13,809 nucleotides of DNA from Sphingobacteriales bacterium. GTDB lineage: Bacteria; Bacteroidota; Bacteroidia; Chitinophagales; Chitinophagaceae. Both the position numbers and the translations under genes were made by a program. The DNA lies in contig REAQ01000019.1 in assembly GCA_004294195.1 (NCBI GenBank), positions 1-13,809 of the forward strand, given 5' to 3'. The notes beneath the pieces are model-generated. The model had not been told where the DNA came from, searched no databases, and saw nothing but the letters and a program-made list of their open reading frames with translations. Below, in pieces: positions 1 through 7,506 of this stretch; the stretch's first letter is position 1, and each line of letters starts with the position of its first letter.

Positions 1-1050
1 GGTTACGAAGCCATCATGGTGAACTGTAACCCTGAAACTGTTTCCACGGATTTTGACGTGGCCGACAAACTCTATTTTGAACCTGTCTTCTGGGAACATC
101 TCTGGGAGATCATTGAGCACGAGCAACCCTATGGTGTGATTGTGCAGCTGGGCGGACAAACTGCATTGAAACTGGCAGAAAAATTACATGCGAAAGGCAT
201 TAAGATTGTAGGTACCAGCTATGATAGCATGGATATTGCCGAAGATCGCGGCCGTTTCTCTGATACGCTGAAAGATCTTTCTATCCCTTATCCTCAATAC
301 GGCACTACTTACAATGTGGATGATGCTTTCGAAGTAGCCAAAGAAGTGGGATATCCGGTACTGGTGCGTCCCTCATATGTATTGGGCGGACAGCGGATGC
401 GGATCGTGATCAATGATGATGAACTGGAAAAAGCAGTAGTGAGTCTGCTCAAGCACTTGCCTGGCAACAAAATCCTCATTGATCACTTTCTTGACAGATG
501 TCAGGAAGCTGAGATCGATGCCATTTTTGATGGTGAGAACTTCCACGTGATGGGAGTGATGGAACACATTGAACCCGCAGGTATCCACAGTGGTGACTCC
601 AACGCAGTATTGCCTGCGTTCAACCTGTCACCGTTGATTGTTCAGACGATGGAGTTTTATGCCGAGAAGATTGCGCGCGCTTTAGATATCCGCGGACTGA
701 TCAACATCCAGTTTGCTATTAAAGACGGAAAAGTGTTTGTAATTGAAGCCAATCCAAGGGCATCAAGGACAACACCTTTCATTGCCAAGGCCTACCAGAT
801 CCCTTACCTCAATGTAGCAACCAAAGTAATGATCGGCACACACAAACTAACAGACTTTAAATTCGAGAAGAAGCTGAAAGGATTTGCGATCAAGGAACCC
901 GTATTTAGCTTTGATAAGTTCCCAGGTGTTAACAAAGAACTGGGCCCAGAGATGAAGTCTACCGGTGAAGCCATTCGTTTCATCAAGGATCTTAGGGATC
1001 CATACTTCCGGCAGCTCTACAAAGAAAGAAGCATGCACCTTTCCAAATAA
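1..1050 (+). CDS. carB: Carbamoyl-phosphate synthase large subunit, C-terminal part (5' end outside window)
   Basis: This is the 3' part of the gene for the large subunit of carbamoyl-phosphate synthase, which makes carbamoyl phosphate from bicarbonate, ammonia and two ATP for pyrimidine and arginine synthesis. The reading frame is open from base 1, so the ATG at 16 is an internal methionine. The 349 visible residues match the second ATP-grasp half. VNCNPETVSTDFD, GVIVQLGGQTALKLA, RPSYVLGGQRM, DHFLD, MEHIEPAGIHSGDS and VIEANPRASRTTPF are all present, including the Glu and Asn/Arg that bind metal and nucleotide in ATP-grasp enzymes. E. coli CarB continues for about 130 residues after GPEMRSTGE as an MGS-like allosteric domain. 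Here the protein stops about 25 residues after GPEMKSTGE with a charged tail, so the MGS domain is absent. The family assignment is certain. The loss of regulation is inferred from the missing domain. Confidence 0.97.
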   Translation, partial: GYEAIMVNCNPETVSTDFDVADKLYFEPVFWEHLWEIIEHEQPYGVIVQLGGQTALKLAEKLHAKGIKIVGTSYDSMDIAEDRGRFSDTLKDLSIPYPQYGTTYNVDDAFEVAKEVGYPVLVRPSYVLGGQRMRIVINDDELEKAVVSLLKHLPGNKILIDHFLDRCQEAEIDAIFDGENFHVMGVMEHIEPAGIHSGDSNAVLPAFNLSPLIVQTMEFYAEKIARALDIRGLINIQFAIKDGKVFVIEANPRASRTTPFIAKAYQIPYLNVATKVMIGTHKLTDFKFEKKLKGFAIKEPVFSFDKFPGVNKELGPEMKSTGEAIRFIKDLRDPYFRQLYKERSMHLSK

Positions 1051-1063
1051 AGCCCTTAGAGAA

Positions 1064-1112
1064 AATAAAAAACAGAGGCTGTCTCCACATGAGACAGCCT
1101 CTGTTTTTTATT
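1064..1112. terminator. Bidirectional intrinsic terminator between carB and the FAS1 lipoprotein gene
   Basis: Bases 1064-1085 and 1091-1112 form a perfect 22-bp inverted repeat around a 5-base loop (cacat). The stem has a GC-rich core (cagaggctgtctc) flanked by an A-run on the left and a T-run on the right, so a transcript from either strand gives a hairpin followed by U residues. It lies 13 bases after the carB stop and 9 bases after the stop of the convergent minus-strand gene. This is what a shared rho-independent terminator should look like. Confidence 0.93.
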
Positions 1113-1121
1113 AAACTATTT

Positions 1122-2051
1122 TTAGAGAAGAATAGCGCGATTGATCACATGGATAACACCATTTGAACATACGATATCTCTATTGCCATTTGCGATTTGT
1201 GAAGGCGCATTGGCACTTTGGAAAAGTCTAACGGTATAGATGCCGCTAGGCGGGTTTGAAGTTTCTACTAAATTTAAACCCCTTACCGTGGAAATCTGGT
1301 TATTGTTAACAAAGTCAGAGATGAATCTGTTTGTAGGAAGAACATGGTGTTTGAGAATAGGATCAAGTGCACTTACCGGAACTGCATTGATATCCGTAAT
1401 CCCTACCGCCCTGAATGCCGCATTAGTTGGCGCAAATACCGTCAACTTATTGGGATTGTTAAAAAATGCCAGAAGATTTGCTTTGGTCACTGCAGCCAAC
1501 AAGAAACTAAACGTTGTGTCATTGGCAATAACACTTGCAATGGTTTTGTTCAATGATGGTGGCGTAAGTACATTGCCCATAATATGCACATATCCGTTTG
1601 AACCCAGAAGGTCAGCTTGACGAATAGGAAAGCCATTTATAAATCTTCCATTTTGATTGGCTGAACCATATATATTAGCCAGATTAAGTGTTTTCAGGGT
1701 GTCAGACAAAGGGATACCCGCATTTGAAACCCTTCTTCCTAAAACATGATAACCCAAAACAGACTGAAGAGTGGTAACCGGAGCAGTATTCACGTCAATC
1801 CCCGCTGCAGCAAAAGCTGAATTATCCGGCGCGAAAAGAGTTATATCCGGCCCCTGAAGCGCAGAAGCGAGGTTAGCCCTGTTAAGGGCAGTTTTCAAAC
1901 TAGATAGATTCGGGTTTTGATTAACGATGTCCAATACAGTGGGTGCAGGTGCAGGAGGTACCCCGGAATTGTCTTCCGTACTGCAGCCAGTCGCCAGAAG
2001 TACCAACGCTACTATAACTATCTTGAACATCGACATTGTGTAATTTCTCAT
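1122..2051 (-). CDS. Lipoprotein with two fasciclin (FAS1) domains
   Basis: The product is a predicted lipoprotein of 309 residues. A short hydrophobic signal ends in a lipobox (LLATGC, Cys23), followed by polar residues and a Pro-rich linker (PPAPAP). Two FAS1 domains follow at about 38-164 and 170-309. Each has the family's hallmark segment (TLFAPDNSAF at 71-80, TVFAPTNAAF at 204-213) and a YHVL or HHVL motif (101-104, 235-238). The second domain ends in the typical NGVIHVINRAILL. FAS1 proteins are usually surface or periplasmic adhesion or matrix proteins, but the partner here is unknown. An in-frame ATG five codons downstream (2036) would give an equally good signal peptide. A TAACTTTG box lies just upstream. 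The gene seems to be a single unit, ending at the shared terminator and divergent from comEC. Confidence 0.9.
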   Translation of the reverse strand: MRNYTMSMFKIVIVALVLLATGCSTEDNSGVPPAPAPTVLDIVNQNPNLSSLKTALNRANLASALQGPDITLFAPDNSAFAAAGIDVNTAPVTTLQSVLGYHVLGRRVSNAGIPLSDTLKTLNLANIYGSANQNGRFINGFPIRQADLLGSNGYVHIMGNVLTPPSLNKTIASVIANDTTFSFLLAAVTKANLLAFFNNPNKLTVFAPTNAAFRAVGITDINAVPVSALDPILKHHVLPTNRFISDFVNNNQISTVRGLNLVETSNPPSGIYTVRLFQSANAPSQIANGNRDIVCSNGVIHVINRAILL

Positions 2052-2074
2052 AAATGATCTGTTTTCTGGAAGCC

Positions 2075-2082
2075 CAAAGTTA
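2075..2082 (-). promoter_or_regulatory. Candidate Bacteroidota -7 box (TAACTTTG) for the FAS1 gene
   Basis: On the minus strand this octamer matches TAnnTTTG exactly and lies 23 bases before the ATG at 2051. I see no TTG/TTTG at the usual 17-23 base spacing; the nearest TTG is 27 bases upstream (2112-2110). It is therefore only a partial promoter match. Confidence 0.4.
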
Positions 2083-2246
2083 AAGATATCGCCTATATGA
2101 GGGGATAAACAACGATGGAATGGAACAAAAGTTTTGGCTAAAATACGTCATGATGTGCTGCCATCAAAGCCAAACTGTTGATTTCCACAGCATTTTCCGG
2201 GAATAATCTTGATTTTCCAATCTAAAATTCCTTGCAAATTGGCTGA

Positions 2247-3758
2247 ATGATCAATTACAGTCACTGGTGGGCTTCGTTTCCGATGCTTCGGATATTGTTA
2301 CCGTGCATTACAGGCATGCTGCTATATCAGCCCTACAATCACCAATCCTGGATTATTTCCGGCACGCTCACATGCCTGCTTTTACTAGTGTTTATCCGGA
2401 GAAGACCCCTTTTTGATAACTCAAGCAAACTGCTACGGGTTGTACCCATTGTTTGGACATATTTTATTTTAGGGTATTACCTGATGCACTTCTTTGACAT
2501 AAGGAATCAATCTGGTTGGCTGGGGTCAGAGTCCTTATCTGGTGGTTGCTACATCGGTCAGGCACAAAATACTTCAAGGCCCTCAAAAAATAATTTCTCA
2601 ACAGAATTCAGACTCAATGCTGCAAAAACCAGATCAAATAAATGGCATCCTGTTTCTGCCTTTGTCAGGTTATCACATAAGGGTCCAGAAGTCAAAGAGG
2701 GTTACACCGTAATTGTATCAACTGATCTCAGTGCCATTACCCGTGACCAGGCGAAAAAAAATGGATTTTTAAATTACCTGATCAGGAGAAATATATACCA
2801 TGTCTCCCCATCAAACCAGGTAAAAATTTACATTTTAGATTCGAGTGAAAAAAATACCCTCATTGATGTAATCCGAACAAAACTGTCCGCTACTTTAGAC
2901 TCCCTATTCAATGATCAAAACGTTAGGGCTTTTTCTGGTGCTTTGCTGATAGGCGAAAGATCAACTTTGGATGATGAGATCAAGAATGCCTATTCACGGA
3001 CCGGGGTGGTTCATGTCATTGCCATTTCTGGCATGCACCTCGCGTTGATCTATGCGATGCTGGCGGGCTTGCTCCGGTTTCTGAAAAAAGGAAGCTTTAG
3101 ATGGCTGTTTACTTTGTTATGTCTTGGCATCCTATGGATGTACACATATATCTGTGGCAATTCGCCATCTATTGCCAGAAGTGCATGGATGTTCAGTTTT
3201 CTATTAATAGGCGATCAATTCAACAAACCCACCTTAACCGGTAACAACCTTTGTGCTGCGGCCCTCATTATGCTCTGTTCCCAGCCATCAATGTTGTGGG
3301 ACATCGGCTTTCAATTGAGTTTTGCTGCTGTCGGCAGTTTATTGGTGTACCAGGAACCCATTAAAAAACTGTACCGCCCGAAAAACAAAGCGCTACGCTA
3401 TAGCTGGGAAATGACAGCTACAACTATAGCTGCACAGATATTGACAACGCCTCTTGTGATCTATCACTTTAATCAGTTTTCTCTTGTATTCCTGCTGAGC
3501 AACCTTGTTGCGGTGCCGCTATCTGGACTGATCCTACTATTGCTTGGTATTAGCTGTCTCCTCTTCCCGCTTAATCTGTCAGCACCTTTTGTTATGGTTT
3601 CTCAAAATCTAATCCACTTAATGAATGGGCGAATCTTTGCCCTAAGTGATCTTGAGTTTGCAGCTGCTGAAGACCTCAACTTGGACGTCCCTGACACTGT
3701 GGCCCTATATGTTCTTATCCTAACCCTCACCCTTTGGATAAGGTCAAAAAAACGGTAG
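2247..3758 (+). CDS. comEC: ComEC/Rec2-family DNA-uptake channel, compact form
   Basis: This encodes a 503-residue multi-spanning membrane protein of the ComEC/Rec2 family, the inner-membrane channel that passes single-stranded DNA into the cytoplasm during natural transformation. The N-terminus has hydrophobic segments at about 12-27, 34-50 and 64-82. A soluble stretch at about 90-200 follows in the position of the DUF4131/OB-like region and ends in GFLNYLIRRNIY. The competence domain then runs from about 225 to 497. Its signature is VHVIAISGMHL (255-265), with SPSIARSAWMF (306-315) and DIGFQLSFAAVG (352-363). B. subtilis ComEC is about 780 residues and has a metallo-beta-lactamase domain at the C-terminus; that domain is missing here. 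The ATG directly follows an in-frame TGA, so no longer start is possible in this frame. A weak TTG-N23-TAATCTTG promoter candidate lies at 2178-2211. Confidence 0.93.
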   Translation: MINYSHWWASFPMLRILLPCITGMLLYQPYNHQSWIISGTLTCLLLLVFIRRRPLFDNSSKLLRVVPIVWTYFILGYYLMHFFDIRNQSGWLGSESLSGGCYIGQAQNTSRPSKNNFSTEFRLNAAKTRSNKWHPVSAFVRLSHKGPEVKEGYTVIVSTDLSAITRDQAKKNGFLNYLIRRNIYHVSPSNQVKIYILDSSEKNTLIDVIRTKLSATLDSLFNDQNVRAFSGALLIGERSTLDDEIKNAYSRTGVVHVIAISGMHLALIYAMLAGLLRFLKKGSFRWLFTLLCLGILWMYTYICGNSPSIARSAWMFSFLLIGDQFNKPTLTGNNLCAAALIMLCSQPSMLWDIGFQLSFAAVGSLLVYQEPIKKLYRPKNKALRYSWEMTATTIAAQILTTPLVIYHFNQFSLVFLLSNLVAVPLSGLILLLLGISCLLFPLNLSAPFVMVSQNLIHLMNGRIFALSDLEFAAAEDLNLDVPDTVALYVLILTLTLWIRSKKR

Positions 3759-3763
3759 CTTTG
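3733..3763 (+). promoter_or_regulatory. Promoter for purH inside the end of comEC (TTTG-N19-TAGCTTTG)
   Basis: TTTG at 3733-3736 and TAGCTTTG at 3756-3763 are separated by 19 bases. This agrees with the Bacteroidota sigma-A consensus (TTTG at -33, TAnnTTTG at -7). The TAG of the -7 box is also the stop codon of comEC. Transcription would begin around 3768-3771, giving a leader of roughly 30 bases before the purH ATG. This is the most complete promoter I find in the window. Confidence 0.75.
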
Positions 3764-3801
3764 CACTCCCCCTATACATCACGCATTACATCCATTCAAC
3801 T

Positions 3802-5316
3802 ATGCAAAAGAAGATCAAAACGGCTTTGATATCTGTTTTCTATAAAGATGGTCTTGAACCGATCGTACAAGAACTCCATGCAAATGGGGTTAACATATAT
3901 TCCACAGGCGGAACACAACAATTCATTGAGGCACTCGGCATTCCCTGTATACCTGTAGAGTCCGTCACTTCCTACCCCAGCATTCTGGGAGGAAGGGTTA
4001 AAACACTTCACCCAAAAGTATTTGGCGCAATCCTCGGTAGAAGAGATGTACCCCAGGATCTGGAAGAAATGAAGCAATATGAGATCCCTGAATTTGATTT
4101 GGTCATCGTTGACCTCTACCCGTTTGAAGAAACCGTAGCCAGCACCAGCGAGGAAAAACTGATCATCGAAAAAGTGGATATCGGCGGACCGTCCATGATC
4201 AGGGCTGCTGCAAAAAATTTCCGCGACCTTGCAGTAGTAGCATCCCGGGATCAGTACCCTTCTTTCCTTGAGTTGATCAAGTCTCAACATTGTGAAACCT
4301 CTATAGACCAACGTCGCTCTTTGGCAGCCAAGGCTTTTGAAGTTGTTGCGCACTATGACGTTGCCATCGCACAGTATTTCAATACAGGAGAAGAACATTT
4401 CCTTGCTTCTTTCCCTTCACCAAAGTCTATGCGTTACGGCGAGAACCCCCACCAGCCGGCCGTATTCTATGGAGACAACAGCAAACTATTTACCCAGCTG
4501 AATGGAAAAGAACTTTCTTACAATAACCTCGTGGATGCTGATGCTGCAATGCAACTGATCCGTGAGTTTGCTAACCAAACTGTGGTGTTTGCCATCATCA
4601 AACACACCAACGTGTGCGGCGTTGCGCAAAGAGACCGTGTTGCAGAAGCGTGGAAAGCAGCGCTGGCCGGGGATCCGGAAAGTGCCTTTGGTGGGGTTCT
4701 GGTGACCAACGGAACCGTTGATGCGGCCACTGCGCGTGAGATCAATGAGATATTTTTTGAAGTATTGATCGCCCCTGATTTTGATGCCGATGCCATGGAG
4801 ATCCTGAAAACAAAAAAGAACAGGATCCTCCTGAAACAACATACCCAGGTTGCTTATGGCAAAATGTTCAAGTCAATGCTCAACGGCGTGCTTACCCAAA
4901 AGCAAGACGAGGGAAATTTTGAAAAGTGGGAAGAAAAAGGAGGCAGAGACGCTACACCGGAAGAAAAAGACGACCTCCTCTTCGCCAATCTGGTGTGCAA
5001 ACACCTCAAGTCAAACGCTATTACCCTTGTAAAGGATAAACAACTCATCGGTAAAGGCTGCGGACAAACATCAAGGATCGATTCTCTCAGGCAAGCGATT
5101 GAAAAATCAAAACAATTCAATTTTCACCTCAAAGGTGCGGTGATGGCTAGTGATGCATTCTTCCCCTTCGACGATTGCGTTGAAATGGGACATGCCGCGG
5201 GAATCACGGCGTATATTCAGCCTGGTGGTTCCATTAGGGATATCGATACGATCACGTACTGCCAGAAACATCATCTCGCATTGGTTATCACGGGCACTAG
5301 GCACTTTAGGCATTAG
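3802..5316 (+). CDS. purH: Bifunctional AICAR formyltransferase / IMP cyclohydrolase
   Basis: PurH catalyses the last two steps of purine synthesis: transfer of a formyl group from 10-formyl-THF to AICAR, and ring closure to IMP. The protein has 504 residues, slightly shorter than E. coli PurH (529). The N-terminal MGS-like cyclohydrolase domain covers about 1-190, with STGGT at 34-38, GGRVKTLHP at 63-71 and DIGGPSMIRAAAKN at 126-139. The formyltransferase domain follows with SMRYGENPHQ (209-218), YNNLVDADAA (240-249), KHTNVCG (267-273, where Lys267 and His268 match the catalytic Lys-His pair), SDAFFPFDD (450-458) and QPGGSIRD (473-480). The C-terminus RHFRH is the usual family ending. The ATG lies 43 bases after the comEC stop and downstream of a good promoter. 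The stop codon lies in a short 7-bp-periodic tract, and the EamA gene follows after 11 bases. Confidence 0.98.
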   Translation: MQKKIKTALISVFYKDGLEPIVQELHANGVNIYSTGGTQQFIEALGIPCIPVESVTSYPSILGGRVKTLHPKVFGAILGRRDVPQDLEEMKQYEIPEFDLVIVDLYPFEETVASTSEEKLIIEKVDIGGPSMIRAAAKNFRDLAVVASRDQYPSFLELIKSQHCETSIDQRRSLAAKAFEVVAHYDVAIAQYFNTGEEHFLASFPSPKSMRYGENPHQPAVFYGDNSKLFTQLNGKELSYNNLVDADAAMQLIREFANQTVVFAIIKHTNVCGVAQRDRVAEAWKAALAGDPESAFGGVLVTNGTVDAATAREINEIFFEVLIAPDFDADAMEILKTKKNRILLKQHTQVAYGKMFKSMLNGVLTQKQDEGNFEKWEEKGGRDATPEEKDDLLFANLVCKHLKSNAITLVKDKQLIGKGCGQTSRIDSLRQAIEKSKQFNFHLKGAVMASDAFFPFDDCVEMGHAAGITAYIQPGGSIRDIDTITYCQKHHLALVITGTRHFRH

Positions 5317-5320
5317 GCAT
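5293..5320. repeat. Short degenerate heptamer tract spanning the purH stop
   Basis: Four ggca units begin at 5293, 5300, 5309 and 5316 (spacing 7, 9, 7), giving ggcacta, ggcactt, taggcat and taggcat. The tract encodes the conserved last residues of PurH (TRHFRH), provides the TAG stop and runs into the gap before the EamA gene. It resembles the more regular tract at the end of gldD. Chance similarity cannot be ruled out because much of it is coding. Confidence 0.45.
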
Positions 5321-5327
5321 ATAAATA

Positions 5328-6203
5328 ATGAAAGCTCCACCCGTAAAACAATACATATACGACCTCTATGACACGGTAAGATCTACTGTGCAGCCCCTGC
5401 ATCCCAAAAACCAATCCGAAAAAACAAGGGCACTCATTGCCGTTGCATTGGTAAGTTTTTTCTGGGGTACCACCTGGCTGGCGTCTAAAAAAGGTGTGCA
5501 GCATATGCCAGCCCTGCAGCTTGCAGGGGTCAGGCAGTTCCTCAATGGACTAAGCACCTGGAGTGTGCAATACATCCCGAGCGGACTGGGCGCTGTGATT
5601 GGCGCCATCGCCCCTATATGGATCGCCATTTTCAGCGTCACCCTTTTCAGGGAAACGAAGTTCAATGCTATCACCATCGTTGGACTGGTACTGGGTTTTG
5701 GAGGCATCATCATTATATTTTCTGATTACCTGGAAGATCTGTTCAATTCCAAATTCTCCCTCGGCATCCTTCTCGGCGTAGTGGCCACCATGACCTGGGG
5801 ATTGGGCACCCTCTACACGGTAAAGCACGCAAAAAATCTTGATCCCTATTACAGCCTTGGCTGGCAGATGTTCATCAGCGGGATTATCCTGACCCTGATC
5901 TCATTGGTGACGGGTCAATACAAACCACTCACGAGCGTGGATCCCGTTGCATGGTATTCCATCGGTTATCTCGTCATTATCGGTAGCGTAATCACTTTCC
6001 TTGCATTCATCTATGCACTGAAACGTTTGCCTGCTGCACAGGCCAGTGTGTACGCTTACATCAATCCTATTGTTGCCGTGATTGTAGGTGCGTTATTGAA
6101 TGGGGAGAAACTGAACATGATCATTGCCCTAGGCACAGGCGTGACCCTACTTGGTGTCTACCTTGTAAATACTGGTTTCAGAAAAGCTAAACCCTCCCCC
6201 TAA
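5328..6203 (+). CDS. EamA/DMT-superfamily transporter, apparently lacking part of TM2-TM3
   Basis: The product is a 291-residue membrane protein of the drug/metabolite transporter superfamily (EamA repeats). An unusual polar N-terminus of about 33 residues precedes TM1, which carries the typical FFWGTTWLASKKG. Later segments are clear: about 87-107, 113-132, 143-164, 175-195, 208-231, 239-258 and 263-283. The second repeat holds the family's AAQASVYAYINPIVAVIVGALLNGE. The first repeat is short. Family members have about 35-40 residues between the RQFL of TM2 and the NGLSTWxVQYIPxGLGAxIGA of TM3-TM4, but here RQFL (69-72) runs straight into NGLSTWSVQYIPSGLGAVIG (73-92). The reading frame is kept. 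The substrate cannot be predicted. The gene begins 11 bases after purH and probably shares its transcript. Its stop overlaps the convergent deacetylase gene by 4 bases. Confidence is high for the family and moderate for the deletion. Confidence 0.88.
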   Translation: MKAPPVKQYIYDLYDTVRSTVQPLHPKNQSEKTRALIAVALVSFFWGTTWLASKKGVQHMPALQLAGVRQFLNGLSTWSVQYIPSGLGAVIGAIAPIWIAIFSVTLFRETKFNAITIVGLVLGFGGIIIIFSDYLEDLFNSKFSLGILLGVVATMTWGLGTLYTVKHAKNLDPYYSLGWQMFISGIILTLISLVTGQYKPLTSVDPVAWYSIGYLVIIGSVITFLAFIYALKRLPAAQASVYAYINPIVAVIVGALLNGEKLNMIIALGTGVTLLGVYLVNTGFRKAKPSP

Positions 6204-7498
6204 ATCTCCCAATACACCACCTGGTCAAGGAAGATCTCATACACTTCTTTCCAACCCGCAAATCCTTTCTCGGTACTCAGGAAATTGTTGTGCGAAATGA
6301 TCTCCATATTGCCGCAAACTTTCTTCACCACATCATGGTAATGCCTTAGTTCATCATAGGCCTGTGCAGGTGTACATTTCTGTTCATAATAACTGTTGGC
6401 ATCCATCCAGCAATACGGATAAACCTTCAGCGTGGTAACTGTTTCCCGGTTCAGGTCGTACCATAGAAATGCATGGCTGGTAGATGCCCGGAATCCATTG
6501 GTGGTTCCATAACCCATGGAATGGTCCTCGGTAATCCCGGCTTCAACAAGTTTACGATAGCCCTCAGGCAGATTGAAACGGATATAATGAAAGCGGCTGC
6601 AGACGGGCGCTGCGCCGGTGATCGCTTCAAACAAAGTCAGCTCTTCGTTGAACACAGAAACACTATCGCCAGATTGCCAGGAGGGATGAATGCCTGTTTT
6701 ATACCCTGCTGCATGATAGATCAGCAAGTCTTTCAAAGCAGGCTTGTATGGAGAGATATTTCTATCATAGCCCTTCACCTTGATCGCGAGAGGGAAAAAA
6801 TAATACGGCTTCAGTCCATAGCGGAGATGGATGGCATACAGCCATTCATAGATATCATAGGGATCTTTTTCTCTACCCCGCAGCACTCGTAAACGAAGGC
6901 GGTTTTTCTCGTGGTCACCGCCAAGCAAATCTCTCCCGAAATGAGCAACGGTTCTCATCACCCCCCGATGACGAAACAACCATGCATGATCTACATCGTA
7001 GGTTGGCGTGAAACTGAATTTTCGGAATTCAGGGATCTCTTGCGGAAACTGCCTGCTGATCTTTTCTTTGAGCTTCATCGCCCATTGATCTATCAAAGGC
7101 TGGGTCAGGAATCCCTGCCTGCACGCGAGGGATTCTTTGTGCGCATATCTTCCGTATTCGTCTTTGGTGTGTGGCAGGTATTCTTCGTAGCGGGTGACGA
7201 GGTAAAAAGCTGCGGCAAAAAGGTCAAAAGGAACTTGGCCGTCTGTTTCAAAGAATACTGGCAAATCCTCCCAGTTGTTCATTGCAACTTCCTGTGGTGT
7301 AATATCATTTTGCGTCAACAAGCCCTGTGGCGTGATGTGGATGCCATGCGCTTGTTGCGGCGTATCTGTATATACAAGCACAGCTTCTCCTGGCGCAGGA
7401 TCTTCGTTAAACCGGATATTGTATCCCAATACGGATTCCAATACAAATCGAAAGATGTATTCAATCCTGGGTGAAGGTTTACCGGTAATGATGATCAT
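6200..7498 (-). CDS. Polysaccharide deacetylase-family protein with N-terminal DUF7033-like region
   Basis: This 432-residue protein resembles the Bacteroidota family with an N-terminal DUF7033-like region (about 1-160) and a C-terminal NodB-like polysaccharide deacetylase fold (about 160-430). Key segments are FTPTYDVDHAW (163-173), in the place of the TFDDG metal/catalytic motif, GIHPSW (269-274), in the place of HSxxHP, EDHSMGY (324-330) and IISHNNF (400-406). There is no signal peptide or membrane segment, so it probably acts in the cytoplasm, unlike the secreted chitin or peptidoglycan deacetylases. The substrate is unknown; a role in surface polysaccharide metabolism is inferred only from the family. 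It starts 8 bases after the lutB-like stop and is the last gene of the minus-strand block. Its stop overlaps the stop of the EamA gene, with no terminator visible between them. Confidence 0.82.
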   Translation of the reverse strand: MIIITGKPSPRIEYIFRFVLESVLGYNIRFNEDPAPGEAVLVYTDTPQQAHGIHITPQGLLTQNDITPQEVAMNNWEDLPVFFETDGQVPFDLFAAAFYLVTRYEEYLPHTKDEYGRYAHKESLACRQGFLTQPLIDQWAMKLKEKISRQFPQEIPEFRKFSFTPTYDVDHAWLFRHRGVMRTVAHFGRDLLGGDHEKNRLRLRVLRGREKDPYDIYEWLYAIHLRYGLKPYYFFPLAIKVKGYDRNISPYKPALKDLLIYHAAGYKTGIHPSWQSGDSVSVFNEELTLFEAITGAAPVCSRFHYIRFNLPEGYRKLVEAGITEDHSMGYGTTNGFRASTSHAFLWYDLNRETVTTLKVYPYCWMDANSYYEQKCTPAQAYDELRHYHDVVKKVCGNMEIISHNNFLSTEKGFAGWKEVYEIFLDQVVYWEI

Positions 7499-7506
7499 GC
7501 AAAGGT

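Noticed and set aside
2126..2136. 11-bp palindrome caaaagttttg in the FAS1-comEC spacer as an operator
   Set aside because: It is short, AT-rich and far from the candidate promoters; such palindromes are expected by chance.
6911..7474. Long plus-strand open frames opposite the deacetylase, lutB-like and gldE genes
   Set aside because: They are shadows of strong minus-strand genes with recognised motifs; their translations show no domain.
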